This document shows, piece after piece, positions 8,674 to 17,306 of a stretch of 64,000 nucleotides of DNA. This DNA comes from Hymenobacter sp. BT188 (GTDB lineage: Bacteria; Bacteroidota; Bacteroidia; Cytophagales; Hymenobacteraceae), in contig NZ_JACSCW010000002.1 of assembly GCF_014333585.1 (NCBI RefSeq), positions 186,001 through 250,000 of the forward strand, read 5' to 3'. The translations under genes and the position numbers were made by a program. The stretch's first letter is position 1. Every line of letters starts with the position of its first letter. The notes below the pieces were generated by a model. It was not told where the DNA came from, made no database searches, and saw only the letters and a program-made list of their open reading frames with translations.

Positions 8674-9108
8674 CTAAAAAGCCGCTTGGTCTGACCGACC
8701 AGCGGCTTTTTCATGCGTAGGTCCTGCTTGCTGTACTACATCCTGCGGCCTGTCATTCAGGTAGCGCTTTAGGTCACTGGAGCAGCACAGAATGCCCAGG
8801 GCCGCCAGGTTGAGGGTATTGGTGAGCAGATGCCCCACAATAGGATCGTCGTTGCCTAGATTATTATACAAGACAATGGCGCTGAAGCATAGGCGCAAAA
8901 CCAGCCAGCCCAGCATAAGGTAAAACGCATTTCGCCAGCGCTTAAATAAGCCAATCACCAACACCAGGCTGACAATAATGCTGGTGCTGAAGTTGCCGCT
9001 CTCGGCCACAAACCACGACTCTTGCCATCTCGGTAGCAAGTCGGCTACCAGTAAGCACCCGGTTACCAAATACAAGTGCTGTAAGGCTGTCTTTTTAGAA
9101 TACATCAC
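8674..9108 (-). CDS. Small integral membrane protein, unknown
   Basis: 144 residues (143 if started at the second Met). Four hydrophobic stretches are visible: LQHLYLVTGCLLVADLL, TSIIVSLVLVIGLF, AFYLMLGWLVLRLCFSAIVL and LLTNTLNLAALGILCC. A polar tail of ~30 residues follows. No family recognised. Its last codons lie inside the terminator hairpin shared with the convergent FAD oxidase. Confidence 0.6.
   Translation of the reverse strand: MMYSKKTALQHLYLVTGCLLVADLLPRWQESWFVAESGNFSTSIIVSLVLVIGLFKRWRNAFYLMLGWLVLRLCFSAIVLYNNLGNDDPIVGHLLTNTLNLAALGILCCSSDLKRYLNDRPQDVVQQAGPTHEKAAGRSDQAAF
8676..8711. terminator. Bidirectional terminator between convergent genes
   Basis: Arms AAAAAGCCGCTTGGTC (8676-8691) and GACCAGCGGCTTTTT (8697-8711) pair with one bulged T. 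The hairpin overlaps the stop and last codons of the minus-strand gene. Confidence 0.8.
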
Positions 9109-9171
9109 GGATAGATATAAGAGTGGCTAATCAATGAATTAAGTAGATGACTATCAAGATACAAAAACCTG

Positions 9172-9229
9172 AAAAAAGCCCCCAGCAGATACAGACTATG
9201 TAGATTAAATAACTGCCGGGGGGCTTTTT
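9172..9229. terminator. GGGGGGC-word hairpin between divergent genes
   Basis: Imperfect stem: AAAAAAGCCCCCAGCAG (9172-9188) against CTGCCGGGGGGCTTTTT (9213-9229), with a 24-base loop. It has terminator form but sits upstream of both flanking genes (starts at 9108 minus and 9324 plus), where a terminator has no gene to end. Confidence 0.5.
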
Positions 9230-9323
9230 CTGCCTCCTAAATATATGTCATCCAAAATATTTATCTTCCTATTAAGGAAGCAGCAACGCCGCTGCCTCTT
9301 ACAGCTGCTGGAGGAGCTATCCA

Positions 9324-10958
9324 ATGAAGCACATGCTACTGTTGATTGGGTTGGTATTAGGGCTGGAACTGAGGGCACAGGGGCAATCAGCGCGGGCCGA
9401 TATGGTACTGCTGAACGGCAAGATCTTTACCGCCGACACTGCGCGGCCGTCGGCGGAGGCGCTGGCCGTCCGGGGTGAGCGAATCATAGCCGTGGGTACG
9501 GTGGCAGAAGTAAGTAAACTGGCCGGGCCCAAAACCCGCCGCATTGACTTGCAGGGGCGCGTAGTTACGCCGGGCTTCAACGATGCCCACAACCACTTTG
9601 ACCCTATGCCGGCTGGGTTTCGGCTGGCCTTCACCAGTATGGAGCCCACTTGGGAAGAAACCAGCCAAGCCATTCGGGCAGCAACCCAGAAAGCCCCGGC
9701 CGGCACCTGGATTTTCGGCACCGTGGGCTCCAAAGTAGTGCTCGACCCTCTTGTAACCCGCGCCGCCCTCGATGTACTGGCGCCCAACCATCCTGTACTG
9801 CTCGGCGCTTTCTACGGGCACGGGCACATTGCCAACACCAAGGCGCTGCCACTCCTGCAACTCGATGTAGAGCAGCCCGACCCGCTGGGGGGCAAATTTG
9901 CACGCGTAACAGGCTCGCGCGAGCTCAATGGCCGCATGCACGAGTACGCTGAGTGGCGCTCTAATCTAGTGCTGGCCGCGCAGGTGCCTGATACCACCGC
10001 CATTCGGGCCCTGCGCGCCATGGCGGCCGAAGCCGCCAGCTACGGTATTACCACCGTGCAGCTGTTTTCCACCATGCCTATCGACCGGTTTGTGCGCTTA
10101 CTCACCCAGGCTAATCTGCCGGTGCGGGTACATGCGCGCCCGTTTCCGCTCACCACGCCCCAGGGACGCGAAACAACCGAGCTGCGCAAGCTAATTACGC
10201 CGCCTATGCCTAAGCTTGGCCCCCGCGTGCAGGTAAGCGGCCTGAAATGGGTGCTGGATGGTACGCCCTACGAGCGGGGCGCCGCCCTGCGCACGGCCTA
10301 CCGCGACCGGCCCAACTGGAAAGGAGAGCTCAACTTCAAAGAAGATGAAGTGGCCAAGATGGTGCAGGAGGGCCTCGACTGGAAACAACCCATGCTCTTC
10401 CATTGCGCCGGCGACCGGGCCGCTGAAGTGGTCCTTAATGCCCTCGAAGCCAATGATACCAACGTAAACTGGCCCGCTCGGCGCGTCCGCATCGAGCACG
10501 GCGACGGCGTTGTCGGCGACCTGATACCCCGCGCCAGGCGCTTGGGCGTGGTAGTGGTTCAAAACCCGACGCACTTCTCCGAGCCGGCGCTATTCGGGGC
10601 CCGCTGGGGCAACAAGATGCAGCCCTTGCGCTCGTTGCTGGCGGCGGGCGTACCCGTAGCCTTGGGCTCCGACGGACCTATGAATCCCTTCCTGAACATC
10701 ATGTTTGCCGTTATCGACCCGGCCAACCCAGCGGAGGCCATTACCAGCCAGCAGGCTGTACAGGCTTATACGGCTGGCTCAGCCTATGCCGAGTTTGCGG
10801 AAAAGGACAAAGGCACATTAGCCGTAGGCAAACTCGCTGATCTGGTCGTGCTGTCGCAGGATATTTTTGCGGTGCCGCCACCTGAGTTGCCCAAAACCAC
10901 CAGCCTGCTGACCATAGTGGGGGGCAAAATAGTGCATGATGCCAAAGTGCTGAAGTAG
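9324..10958 (+). CDS. Exported amidohydrolase, YtcJ-like (Amidohydro_3)
   Basis: 544 residues with a signal peptide ending near RAQGQSA. The start of the mature protein, ADMVLLNGKIFTADTARPSA, and the metal-ligand motif GFNDAHNHFDP (His89, His91) are typical of the amidohydrolase superfamily. Later come LFHCAGDRAAEVV, RIEHGDGVV and LGSDGPMNPF, with the further His and Asp ligands, and the closing composite beta-sandwich GTLAVGKLADLVVLSQDIF. It is a metal-dependent hydrolase in the periplasm; the substrate is unknown. Two GGGGGGCAAA words lie inside (9885-9896, 10917-10928). Confidence 0.88.
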   Translation: MKHMLLLIGLVLGLELRAQGQSARADMVLLNGKIFTADTARPSAEALAVRGERIIAVGTVAEVSKLAGPKTRRIDLQGRVVTPGFNDAHNHFDPMPAGFRLAFTSMEPTWEETSQAIRAATQKAPAGTWIFGTVGSKVVLDPLVTRAALDVLAPNHPVLLGAFYGHGHIANTKALPLLQLDVEQPDPLGGKFARVTGSRELNGRMHEYAEWRSNLVLAAQVPDTTAIRALRAMAAEAASYGITTVQLFSTMPIDRFVRLLTQANLPVRVHARPFPLTTPQGRETTELRKLITPPMPKLGPRVQVSGLKWVLDGTPYERGAALRTAYRDRPNWKGELNFKEDEVAKMVQEGLDWKQPMLFHCAGDRAAEVVLNALEANDTNVNWPARRVRIEHGDGVVGDLIPRARRLGVVVVQNPTHFSEPALFGARWGNKMQPLRSLLAAGVPVALGSDGPMNPFLNIMFAVIDPANPAEAITSQQAVQAYTAGSAYAEFAEKDKGTLAVGKLADLVVLSQDIFAVPPPELPKTTSLLTIVGGKIVHDAKVLK

Positions 10959-11349
10959 GCTAGGGGGCTTTTTTAGCTGTTTATACTAAACATAGGTAGG
11001 CTGACCGCTATGCTATGGCCGAGGTGTGGCGGCTTTATAAAGATAAGCCTATCCTGTTTAATAATATATAGATTTATATATGTCACAAATAATCAGATTT
11101 ATTTGATGATGTTAGTAATAAGACAAACACAAAATAAAGTGCTACCATCTGATTAAGAGCAAGATAAAACAAATAAGATATTTTAAAGGTCAATGTCACT
11201 GTTTTGATATAAGTTTCCTTTTTAATACCAGATTTTTTACAAAACTTGGTACTCAGGAAAGTCCCTCCGGATTATTGGACGATTTATCACCCCTGATTTC
11301 TCAGAGGGCCATTCCCTGTTTTTCTCCCACATCACCCTAACCCTTTTTC
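10959..11349. other. 391-base AT-rich leader region of the first subtilase gene
   Basis: Base composition drops sharply after ~11020. The stretch contains poly-A/T runs and no open frame of note. It probably holds the promoter and a 5' leader for the subtilase at 11350. Just after the amidohydrolase stop is TAGGGGGCTTTTTTAG, a half-copy of the terminator word with no pairing arm. Confidence 0.5.
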
Positions 11350-12747
11350 ATGAAACTGAACAACTTCTCCCTCCCCGCAAAATCATTGTTCGCGGCCAGT
11401 GTACTGTCAGCTTTTGTATTGAGCAGCTGCGAAAGCAGCCTCGATAAGATTCAGGACGAGCCCACCACGGCACAAAGCCAGTCGGATGCCCAAGGCGAAT
11501 CGGGCCGCGACTATGTAGCCAACGAGCTGCTAGTGAAGTTTAAGCCAGGCCTGTCGGAAGAGGCCAAGGCCAATGCGCTGGCTCGCATCAGCGGCAAAGT
11601 GTCGGAGAAGATTCTGACTAAAGCCATGGAAAGAGCGGGGGAGAAAGAAGGTTTGATGGTGGTGCATACGCCTCTGCAAGCCTTGGAGGCGATGAGCAAG
11701 ATGAAAGGCGGACCAGAAATCGAGTTTGCTGAGCCCAACTATATCTATCAGCACGCCGCGGCCACTAACGACACTTACGTCGCCAATGGCTCGCTGTGGG
11801 GCGTTGATGGCAACTCATTTGGTAGCCAGGCTTCCACTGCTTGGGCTGCGGGCCACACCGGCTCAGCTAGTGTAGTAATCGGTATCATCGACGAAGGCGT
11901 ACAATTTGACCACCCTGATTTGGCTGGCCAGGTCTGGACTAACCCGTATGATGCGGCTGATGGCGTTGACAACGACGGCAATGGCTACATTGATGATATC
12001 CACGGCTGGGATTTTGATGGCAACAATAACAGCGTGTATGACGGCACCACGCGTGGCAGCTCTGATGACCACGGCACGCACGTAGCCGGTACCATTGGGG
12101 CCAAGGCGAACAATAGCGCTGGGGTAGCTGGTGTGAACTGGAACGTGACCATGATTTCCTGCAAATTCCTGGGTCGTCGGGGCGGAACTACAGCTAATGC
12201 TGTGAAAGCCGTTGACTACCTGAATGATTTGAAGACCCGCCACGGCATGAACATCGTGGCTAGCAATAACTCCTGGGGTGGCGGCGGCTTCTCGCAAGCC
12301 CTCTCTGATGCTGTCGACCGCGCCAACACGGCCAATATTCTCTTCATCGCGGCAGCCGGCAACGGCGGCAGCGACGGTGTAGGCGACAACAACGACGCCG
12401 TAGCAAGCTTCCCTTCCAACCTGCCCCAGGCTAACGTAATTGCAGTAGCTGCTATCACCTCAACGGGTGGACTGTCGAGCTTCTCCAACTTTGGTGCTAC
12501 TACCGTTGACATCGGCGCTCCTGGCTCCGGTATCTGGTCAACCACGGCATACAACACATATTCGTCGTACAATGGCACTTCCATGGCTACTCCCCACGTA
12601 TCGGGCGGCGCGGCTTTGTATGCTGCCTCCAATCCAAGTGCCACAGCAGCTCAAATCAAAGCGGCTATCCTGAATAGCGCAACAGCAACGCCTTCGCTAT
12701 CTGGCAAAACAGTAACTGGCGGCCGCTTGAATGTAAGTGGTTTCTAA
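11350..12747 (+). CDS. Subtilisin-like S8 serine protease, lipoprotein (copy 1)
   Basis: 465 residues. The signal peptide ends in a lipobox (LSSC, Cys27), so the enzyme is probably lipid-anchored. An inhibitor-like propeptide (about residues 50-135, ELLVKFKPGLSEEAKA...AEPNYIYQ) precedes the catalytic domain. The triad is Asp181 (GIIDEGV; a Glu follows where Thr or Ser is usual), His241 (DDHGTHVAGT) and Ser411 (NGTSMATPHVSG), with Asn338 (AAGNGG) for the oxyanion hole. Acidic inserts such as DGVDNDGNGYIDD look like calcium sites. The paralogue lies 320 bases downstream; see the finding on the shared propeptide. Confidence 0.93.
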   Translation: MKLNNFSLPAKSLFAASVLSAFVLSSCESSLDKIQDEPTTAQSQSDAQGESGRDYVANELLVKFKPGLSEEAKANALARISGKVSEKILTKAMERAGEKEGLMVVHTPLQALEAMSKMKGGPEIEFAEPNYIYQHAAATNDTYVANGSLWGVDGNSFGSQASTAWAAGHTGSASVVIGIIDEGVQFDHPDLAGQVWTNPYDAADGVDNDGNGYIDDIHGWDFDGNNNSVYDGTTRGSSDDHGTHVAGTIGAKANNSAGVAGVNWNVTMISCKFLGRRGGTTANAVKAVDYLNDLKTRHGMNIVASNNSWGGGGFSQALSDAVDRANTANILFIAAAGNGGSDGVGDNNDAVASFPSNLPQANVIAVAAITSTGGLSSFSNFGATTVDIGAPGSGIWSTTAYNTYSSYNGTSMATPHVSGGAALYAASNPSATAAQIKAAILNSATATPSLSGKTVTGGRLNVSGF

Positions 12748-13067
12748 GTCTGATTAGCTTATCGTGGAAGGCAGCTTGCTGCCAGTCATATTGAAACAAA
12801 AAGCCTCACCATATCGGTGGGGCTTTTTTGTGGTCTAGCCTGTGCCTGACTTTTTAAGCACTGCTTGGTAAGTAGAAGTGATTTACAAAGCTGAGTATCT
12901 ACACCAAAGAGCACTATGCCTGTAAGCTTGTCTCTTAACAACGAAAATTCTACAGCAAGGCGATTTAGTTATACTTCTTCTTGAATCAGTAGAAACAAAT
13001 TCGTAGCTTCCTATTCTTCGTCAAAAGCGCTTGTAAAACAATGGTTTAACCTCTACTACTTCTCCCT
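12748..13067. other. Gap between the two subtilase genes
   Basis: It contains the terminator at 12798-12829, then ~230 bases without a convincing open frame that must hold the promoter of the second subtilase. The two genes therefore look like separate transcription units. Confidence 0.5.
12798..12829 (+). terminator. Rho-independent terminator of subtilase copy 1
   Basis: 13-bp stem AAAAAGCCTCACC / GGTGGGGCTTTTT with a 6-base loop and a T tract. The single non-Watson-Crick pair is a U-G wobble on the plus-strand RNA, which fits termination of the upstream gene. Confidence 0.85.
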
Positions 13068-14489
13068 ATGAAACACAAACACATGGCCGTATTCAGCAAG
13101 CCACTACTAGTGGGCGGTTTGCTATCTGCTGTTTTTCTGGCTGGTTGCGAAAGCAGCCTCGACAAGATTCAAGACGAGCCTACCACGCAAAGCCAATTGG
13201 CCGATGCTCAGGGCGAGCCGGGCCGCGATTATGTGGCCAATGAACTGCTAGTGAAGTTCAAGGCTGGGGTTTCAGAAGAGGCCAAGGCCAACGCACTGGC
13301 TCGCATCAGCGGCAAAGTGTCGGAGAAAATTCTGACCAAAGCCATGGAGAGGGCGGGGGAGAAAGAAGGTTTGATGGTGGTGCATACGCCTCTGCAAGCC
13401 TTGGAGGCGATGAGCAAGATGAAGGGTGGACCAGAAATCGAATATGCCGAGCCCAACTATATCTATCAGCACACGGCTACTTCTAACGATACCTATTACA
13501 CCAATAACTCTCTATGGGGCATGTATGGGGATGCGACCTCCCCAGCTAACCAATTTGGCAGCCAGGCTGGCGAAGCGTGGGCTGCTAATCATACTGGTTC
13601 TAATACCGTGTATGTAGGTATCATTGATGAAGGATTCCAGAATACACACCCTGAACTGGATGCCAATGAGTGGGATAATCCCTACGACCCAGTGGATGGT
13701 GTTGATAATGATAAAAACGGCTATATAGATGACACTGATGGCTGGGATTTTGACAGCAACGATAACACCATTTATGATGGCGGTACCCGTGGCAGCCTTG
13801 ACGACCATGGTACACACGTAGCGGGTACCATTGGTGCTGAGCGCAATGGAACTGGAGTAGTTGGTGTAAACTGGAGTGTAACCATGATTTCTGGGAAATT
13901 CCTGGGGCGCCGGGGAGGAACTACGGCTAATGCCATTAAGGCTGTTGACTATTTCACAGATCTTAAAACGCGTCATGGGCTTAATATCGTGGCTACCAAC
14001 AACTCTTGGGGCGGCGGCGGCTCCTCGTCAGCCTTGCTTGATGCTATTAAGCGCGCCAATGCTGCGAACATCCTCTTCATTGCGGCGGCTGGTAATGGCG
14101 GCAGCGATGGTGTAGGTGACAACAATGACGCAGTGGCTAGCTTCCCTTCTAACTATGATGTACCAAATGTGATTGCCGTAGCTGCCATCACTTCCACTGG
14201 TGCTAAGTCGAGCTTTTCGAACTATGGGGCTACTACCGTCGACCTAGGCGCTCCTGGCTCAGGTATTAATTCTACTACTGCTTTTAACACGTATTCGTCA
14301 TACAGTGGAACCTCCATGGCTACGCCTCATGTAACAGGTGCTGCTGCGCTGTATGCTGCTGCGAAGCCGGGTTCTTCTGCCGCTCAGATAAAGAATGCCC
14401 TGCTGAGCAGCGCTGTACCAACAACTTCTCTAGCTGGAAGAACCGTAACTGGTGGCCGTTTGGATGCTAATGGTGCACTTTCAAAATAG
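13068..14489 (+). CDS. Subtilisin-like S8 serine protease, lipoprotein (copy 2)
   Basis: 473 residues with the same architecture as the copy upstream: lipobox LAGC (Cys27), propeptide to about residue 135, and triad Asp187 (GIIDEGF), His247 (DDHGTHVAGT), Ser416 (SGTSMATPHVTG), with the oxyanion Asn in AAGNGG. Alignment with copy 1 is gap-free for the first 150 residues; small insertions follow (TSPANQ near residue 158). Residues 71-134 differ at one amino acid only, whereas the catalytic domain is more diverged. It is probably a surface or periplasmic protease. Confidence 0.93.
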   Translation: MKHKHMAVFSKPLLVGGLLSAVFLAGCESSLDKIQDEPTTQSQLADAQGEPGRDYVANELLVKFKAGVSEEAKANALARISGKVSEKILTKAMERAGEKEGLMVVHTPLQALEAMSKMKGGPEIEYAEPNYIYQHTATSNDTYYTNNSLWGMYGDATSPANQFGSQAGEAWAANHTGSNTVYVGIIDEGFQNTHPELDANEWDNPYDPVDGVDNDKNGYIDDTDGWDFDSNDNTIYDGGTRGSLDDHGTHVAGTIGAERNGTGVVGVNWSVTMISGKFLGRRGGTTANAIKAVDYFTDLKTRHGLNIVATNNSWGGGGSSSALLDAIKRANAANILFIAAAGNGGSDGVGDNNDAVASFPSNYDVPNVIAVAAITSTGAKSSFSNYGATTVDLGAPGSGINSTTAFNTYSSYSGTSMATPHVTGAAALYAAAKPGSSAAQIKNALLSSAVPTTSLAGRTVTGGRLDANGALSK

Positions 14490-14524
14490 TAGAGTAGCTT
14501 AGTTACTACAGACCTATAAATAGG

Positions 14525-14555
14525 AAAGCCCCCCAGAGCCACTCTGGGGGGCTTT
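14525..14555. terminator. Bidirectional terminator made of two inverted CTGGGGGGCTTT words
   Basis: Perfect 14-bp stem (14525-14538 with 14542-14555), 3-base loop, and a following T tract. It sits between the convergent subtilase copy 2 and the gene ending at 14566. It is built exactly like the terminator at 737-774. Confidence 0.88.
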
Positions 14556-14565
14556 TTTACGCCCA

Positions 14566-15060
14566 CTACACCAGATACAGCCCATACGCCCGCGCCAGCT
14601 TCCTGAACGCCGCCTCGTGCCGGAGCTCCAGAAAATACACGGCCACCGCCAGAGCGGGCGCGCTGGCCAGTAGCAGGTGGTAGCGGCGGATATAGAACAC
14701 AAACGGCTGCTGTTCCCGCAGGCCCGCGGTGGTGAGCTCAATCAGGTGGGGCCAGGTTTCCAGGGGATGGGCGGGGGCGCTGGGGGGCAATTCGTAGCTC
14801 ACGACCTCGGTGGTGCGGAAGAGGGCAGCCAGCAGCGTGATGAATTTGTCTTCTTCGCTGCGGTAGAAGCGGTAGTCCTGGAGAGAGGCGAGGGTGGGGA
14901 AGCTGATGCTGGCGCTGGCCGCTTCCTCTTCGCTCAGGCGGTGGTCGTGGATGGAGAGCAGGCGGGGAGGCAGGCCCGCCACCGTGGGCGGCAGGGCATC
15001 GGGGGCGCTGAGTTGCTGGAGGAGCGCCGCTACGGCGGGTTCAATCGGAGGGAAGGGCAT
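14566..15060 (-). CDS. Hypothetical protein
   Basis: 164 residues, no signal peptide, Leu/Ala/Pro-rich. Segments such as SFPTLASLQDYRFYRSEEDKF and FVFYIRRYHLLLASAPALAV suggest a soluble alpha/beta protein with one hydrophobic helix. I recognise no family. G+C-rich codon use matches the chromosome. It contains one word copy (14780-14790, coding ELPPS). Confidence 0.5.
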   Translation of the reverse strand: MPFPPIEPAVAALLQQLSAPDALPPTVAGLPPRLLSIHDHRLSEEEAASASISFPTLASLQDYRFYRSEEDKFITLLAALFRTTEVVSYELPPSAPAHPLETWPHLIELTTAGLREQQPFVFYIRRYHLLLASAPALAVAVYFLELRHEAAFRKLARAYGLYLV

Positions 15061-15440
15061 CGCGACGCTACGCTGGGGGCTGCAACCGGGGGCGGAGGCG
15101 ACCGAAGCCCCCGAAACCGAAGTTACGCAGGGCCGTCAGCTTTTGCAGTAGGGAAGTAGGCGGGAGGGGATACTTTTAGTTAGGGCCGGACGAGTGGCTA
15201 GTCTCCAATTTGTATTTTACATCATACCTGTGGCTGCTAAAAGTGGAAACGAAGATTCAAGGAGAAGATAGATCATAGGCACCCGGAGAATAGGGGACAG
15301 CAAGGAGAAAATAGTTAAGACTTTTACTTGTATTTAAGAGCTACTTATTAATCCCATTAACAAGCAATAGGTTGGTTAGTATGAAGTGAAAATATGCTCT
15401 AACTTGTCGCTTAATCTCACTTTTTAACGACATAAATTTT
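15061..15440. other. Composition boundary upstream of the OLD-type gene
   Basis: The first ~110 bases are G+C-rich like the neighbours; from ~15190 the sequence becomes AT-rich and stays so through the next gene. No open frame, tRNA or terminal repeat is visible at the change. Confidence 0.5.
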
Positions 15441-17240
15441 ATGAAGCTTGTCTCCTTTCGTGTTTATAACTACAAATCTATAATTGATAGTAAAGAATGT
15501 TACTTGTCTCCCTCAGATGGGATTACTGTTATAGCTGGGCAAAATGAATCTGGTAAAAGCTCTCTTTTACAAGCATTAAAAGATTACGAACAAAGGAATT
15601 TTGATGAAGAGGCAAAAAGAGACGATGAGCCTTTTAAACAACCAATTGTTGAATGTGTATTTGACAAATCAGCAGACAGTAATTTTAACGCAAAAGCAAA
15701 AATATATTGGAGCGATGAATTTTATAATGATTTCGTTCTTTACTTTTTTGAAAAAATCAAGAATATACATATTAAATGCGAAGGAAGTAATATTAAGCCA
15801 AATTTGAGTTTCTTCGGAGAAACTTTTATAGAACTTGAAAAATGGGTTGAGATTTTAAAAGATACTGACTTAGAAAATGATGCACAAGTGCTTAAAAATT
15901 TTAAAGGCATTAAACTAAGAGAGAATAATAGAAAATCAAACAAGAAGTTTTTTGAACTAGAGTATACGGCAATGGATCTTTCTTATGATTTGGCGCCAGA
16001 GGTGCACAAAATTGCACCTCATATAATTATGTTTGATGATTTTTGTGATTTATTGCCTGATACAATTCTCGTTTCAGATTTAAAAAGTCAGAATGAAAAA
16101 GCTAAAGGTTTTCAAGCTGTCAAGAATATAGAGAAGATTTTAGATACAGATTTGGTTGAGTTTGACGCTTTAGTAGATAATAAGCGAGTTCAAAAGCAAG
16201 ATTTTTTTAGAAAGACTATTACCGCGAATTTTAATCAACGATGGAAGCAAAGAATCGGCAATGAAAATGGTGCTATTATACATACGCTGCATTTCCAAGG
16301 AAGCGGCCCTAATGCTGCTTATTTTAAATTTTTTGTTGAAACAAAATCTGGTGAGCTACTAGAGCCTAACAAGAGAAGCCAAGGATTTAAGTGGTTCCTA
16401 TCGTTTTATCTGCATTTAGTTGCTGAAGACAAGCGTAAAGATGGCCTTATTATTCTTTTTGATGAACCTGGACTTCATTTACACTCAAAGGCACAATCTG
16501 ATATGATGTCCGTATTTGAAGATTTAGCAGAAAAAAATCAAATTATATATTCTACTCATTCACCTTATTTGATAGATTCTAATAAACTTCATAGGATAAG
16601 ATTAATTATTAATACAAATGAAGGTACTAAAGTAGAAAAATTAACAACAAACGCTAATGGTAAAGCCCACGATGCATTAAAGCCAATAATTGATGCTATT
16701 GGATTAGATATGAGGAATTCCTTCAGTCCATCTATGGGAGGGAAGAATGTTATAGTTGAAGGTATTTCTGATTACTATTACTTTAAATCATTTATGTATT
16801 TGCATAATATTAGTGATAATATTTATTTTCTGCCAGCGATGGGAGCCTCCAATGCTCATTTGCTTATGGAGTTGTGTATGGGCTGGGGATTAGATTGGCT
16901 GATGGTCTTTGATGAAAAAGGTACTAAAAGAGAAGTTGCTAATATTAAAAAGAAATTTTTCCCTCTAGAAGAAGAGATGAAAGATAAAATACACATTCTA
17001 AAAGGTATGGATGGAATTGAAGATATGTTTGCAATAGAAGATTTTAAATTAGCTGTTCCAGAAATTGAGCAACATGAAGGCGAGGCTTTAGGTAAAGCCG
17101 TTAGCAGACATAGCACTAAGGAATTAGTAGCTAGGATTTTTTCTGATAAAGTATTTGGCAATGAAATTACTTTGGCAAATTTAAATAGTGCAACTGCCGA
17201 AAATTTTAAATCTGTATTTAATTTCATTAAAGGCTTATAG
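15441..17240 (+). CDS. OLD-family ATP-dependent endonuclease (AAA ATPase + TOPRIM)
   Basis: 599 residues. The SMC-like N-terminus MKLVSFRVYNYKSI and Walker A AGQNESGKSSLL (residues 33-40) are followed by a long helical insert, then Walker B LIILFDEPGLHLH and the switch His of STHSPYLI. The C-terminal TOPRIM domain begins KNVIVEGISDYYYFKS (catalytic Glu); its second motif reads LMVFDEKGTKRE, so the usual DxD is DEK. OLD nucleases are anti-phage or repair-linked DNA nucleases. No GajB, AriB or other partner is beside it. The gene is very AT-rich (13 G+C in 16561-16620) against G+C-rich neighbours, so it was probably acquired by transfer. Confidence 0.87.
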   Translation: MKLVSFRVYNYKSIIDSKECYLSPSDGITVIAGQNESGKSSLLQALKDYEQRNFDEEAKRDDEPFKQPIVECVFDKSADSNFNAKAKIYWSDEFYNDFVLYFFEKIKNIHIKCEGSNIKPNLSFFGETFIELEKWVEILKDTDLENDAQVLKNFKGIKLRENNRKSNKKFFELEYTAMDLSYDLAPEVHKIAPHIIMFDDFCDLLPDTILVSDLKSQNEKAKGFQAVKNIEKILDTDLVEFDALVDNKRVQKQDFFRKTITANFNQRWKQRIGNENGAIIHTLHFQGSGPNAAYFKFFVETKSGELLEPNKRSQGFKWFLSFYLHLVAEDKRKDGLIILFDEPGLHLHSKAQSDMMSVFEDLAEKNQIIYSTHSPYLIDSNKLHRIRLIINTNEGTKVEKLTTNANGKAHDALKPIIDAIGLDMRNSFSPSMGGKNVIVEGISDYYYFKSFMYLHNISDNIYFLPAMGASNAHLLMELCMGWGLDWLMVFDEKGTKREVANIKKKFFPLEEEMKDKIHILKGMDGIEDMFAIEDFKLAVPEIEQHEGEALGKAVSRHSTKELVARIFSDKVFGNEITLANLNSATAENFKSVFNFIKGL

Positions 17241-17241
17241 A

Positions 17242-17300
17242 ACATGCGAGCATAAAAAAAGGCCCCTACACCATAGGGGCCTTTTTTTATGCTCGCATGT
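17242..17300. terminator. Long perfect hairpin, bidirectional terminator
   Basis: 26-bp perfect arms (17242-17267 and 17275-17300) with a 7-base loop. The inner part is AAAAAAAGGCCCCT / AGGGGCCTTTTTTT, extended outward by ACATGCGAGCAT / ATGCTCGCATGT. It lies between the convergent OLD-type gene and mfd, 2 bases after one stop and 6 bases from the other. Confidence 0.9.
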
Positions 17301-17306
17301 GTAACT

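Noticed and set aside
15190..17300. Prophage or integrative island around the OLD-type gene
   Set aside because: Only one gene is foreign in composition; no integrase, phage gene, direct repeat or tRNA border is present.
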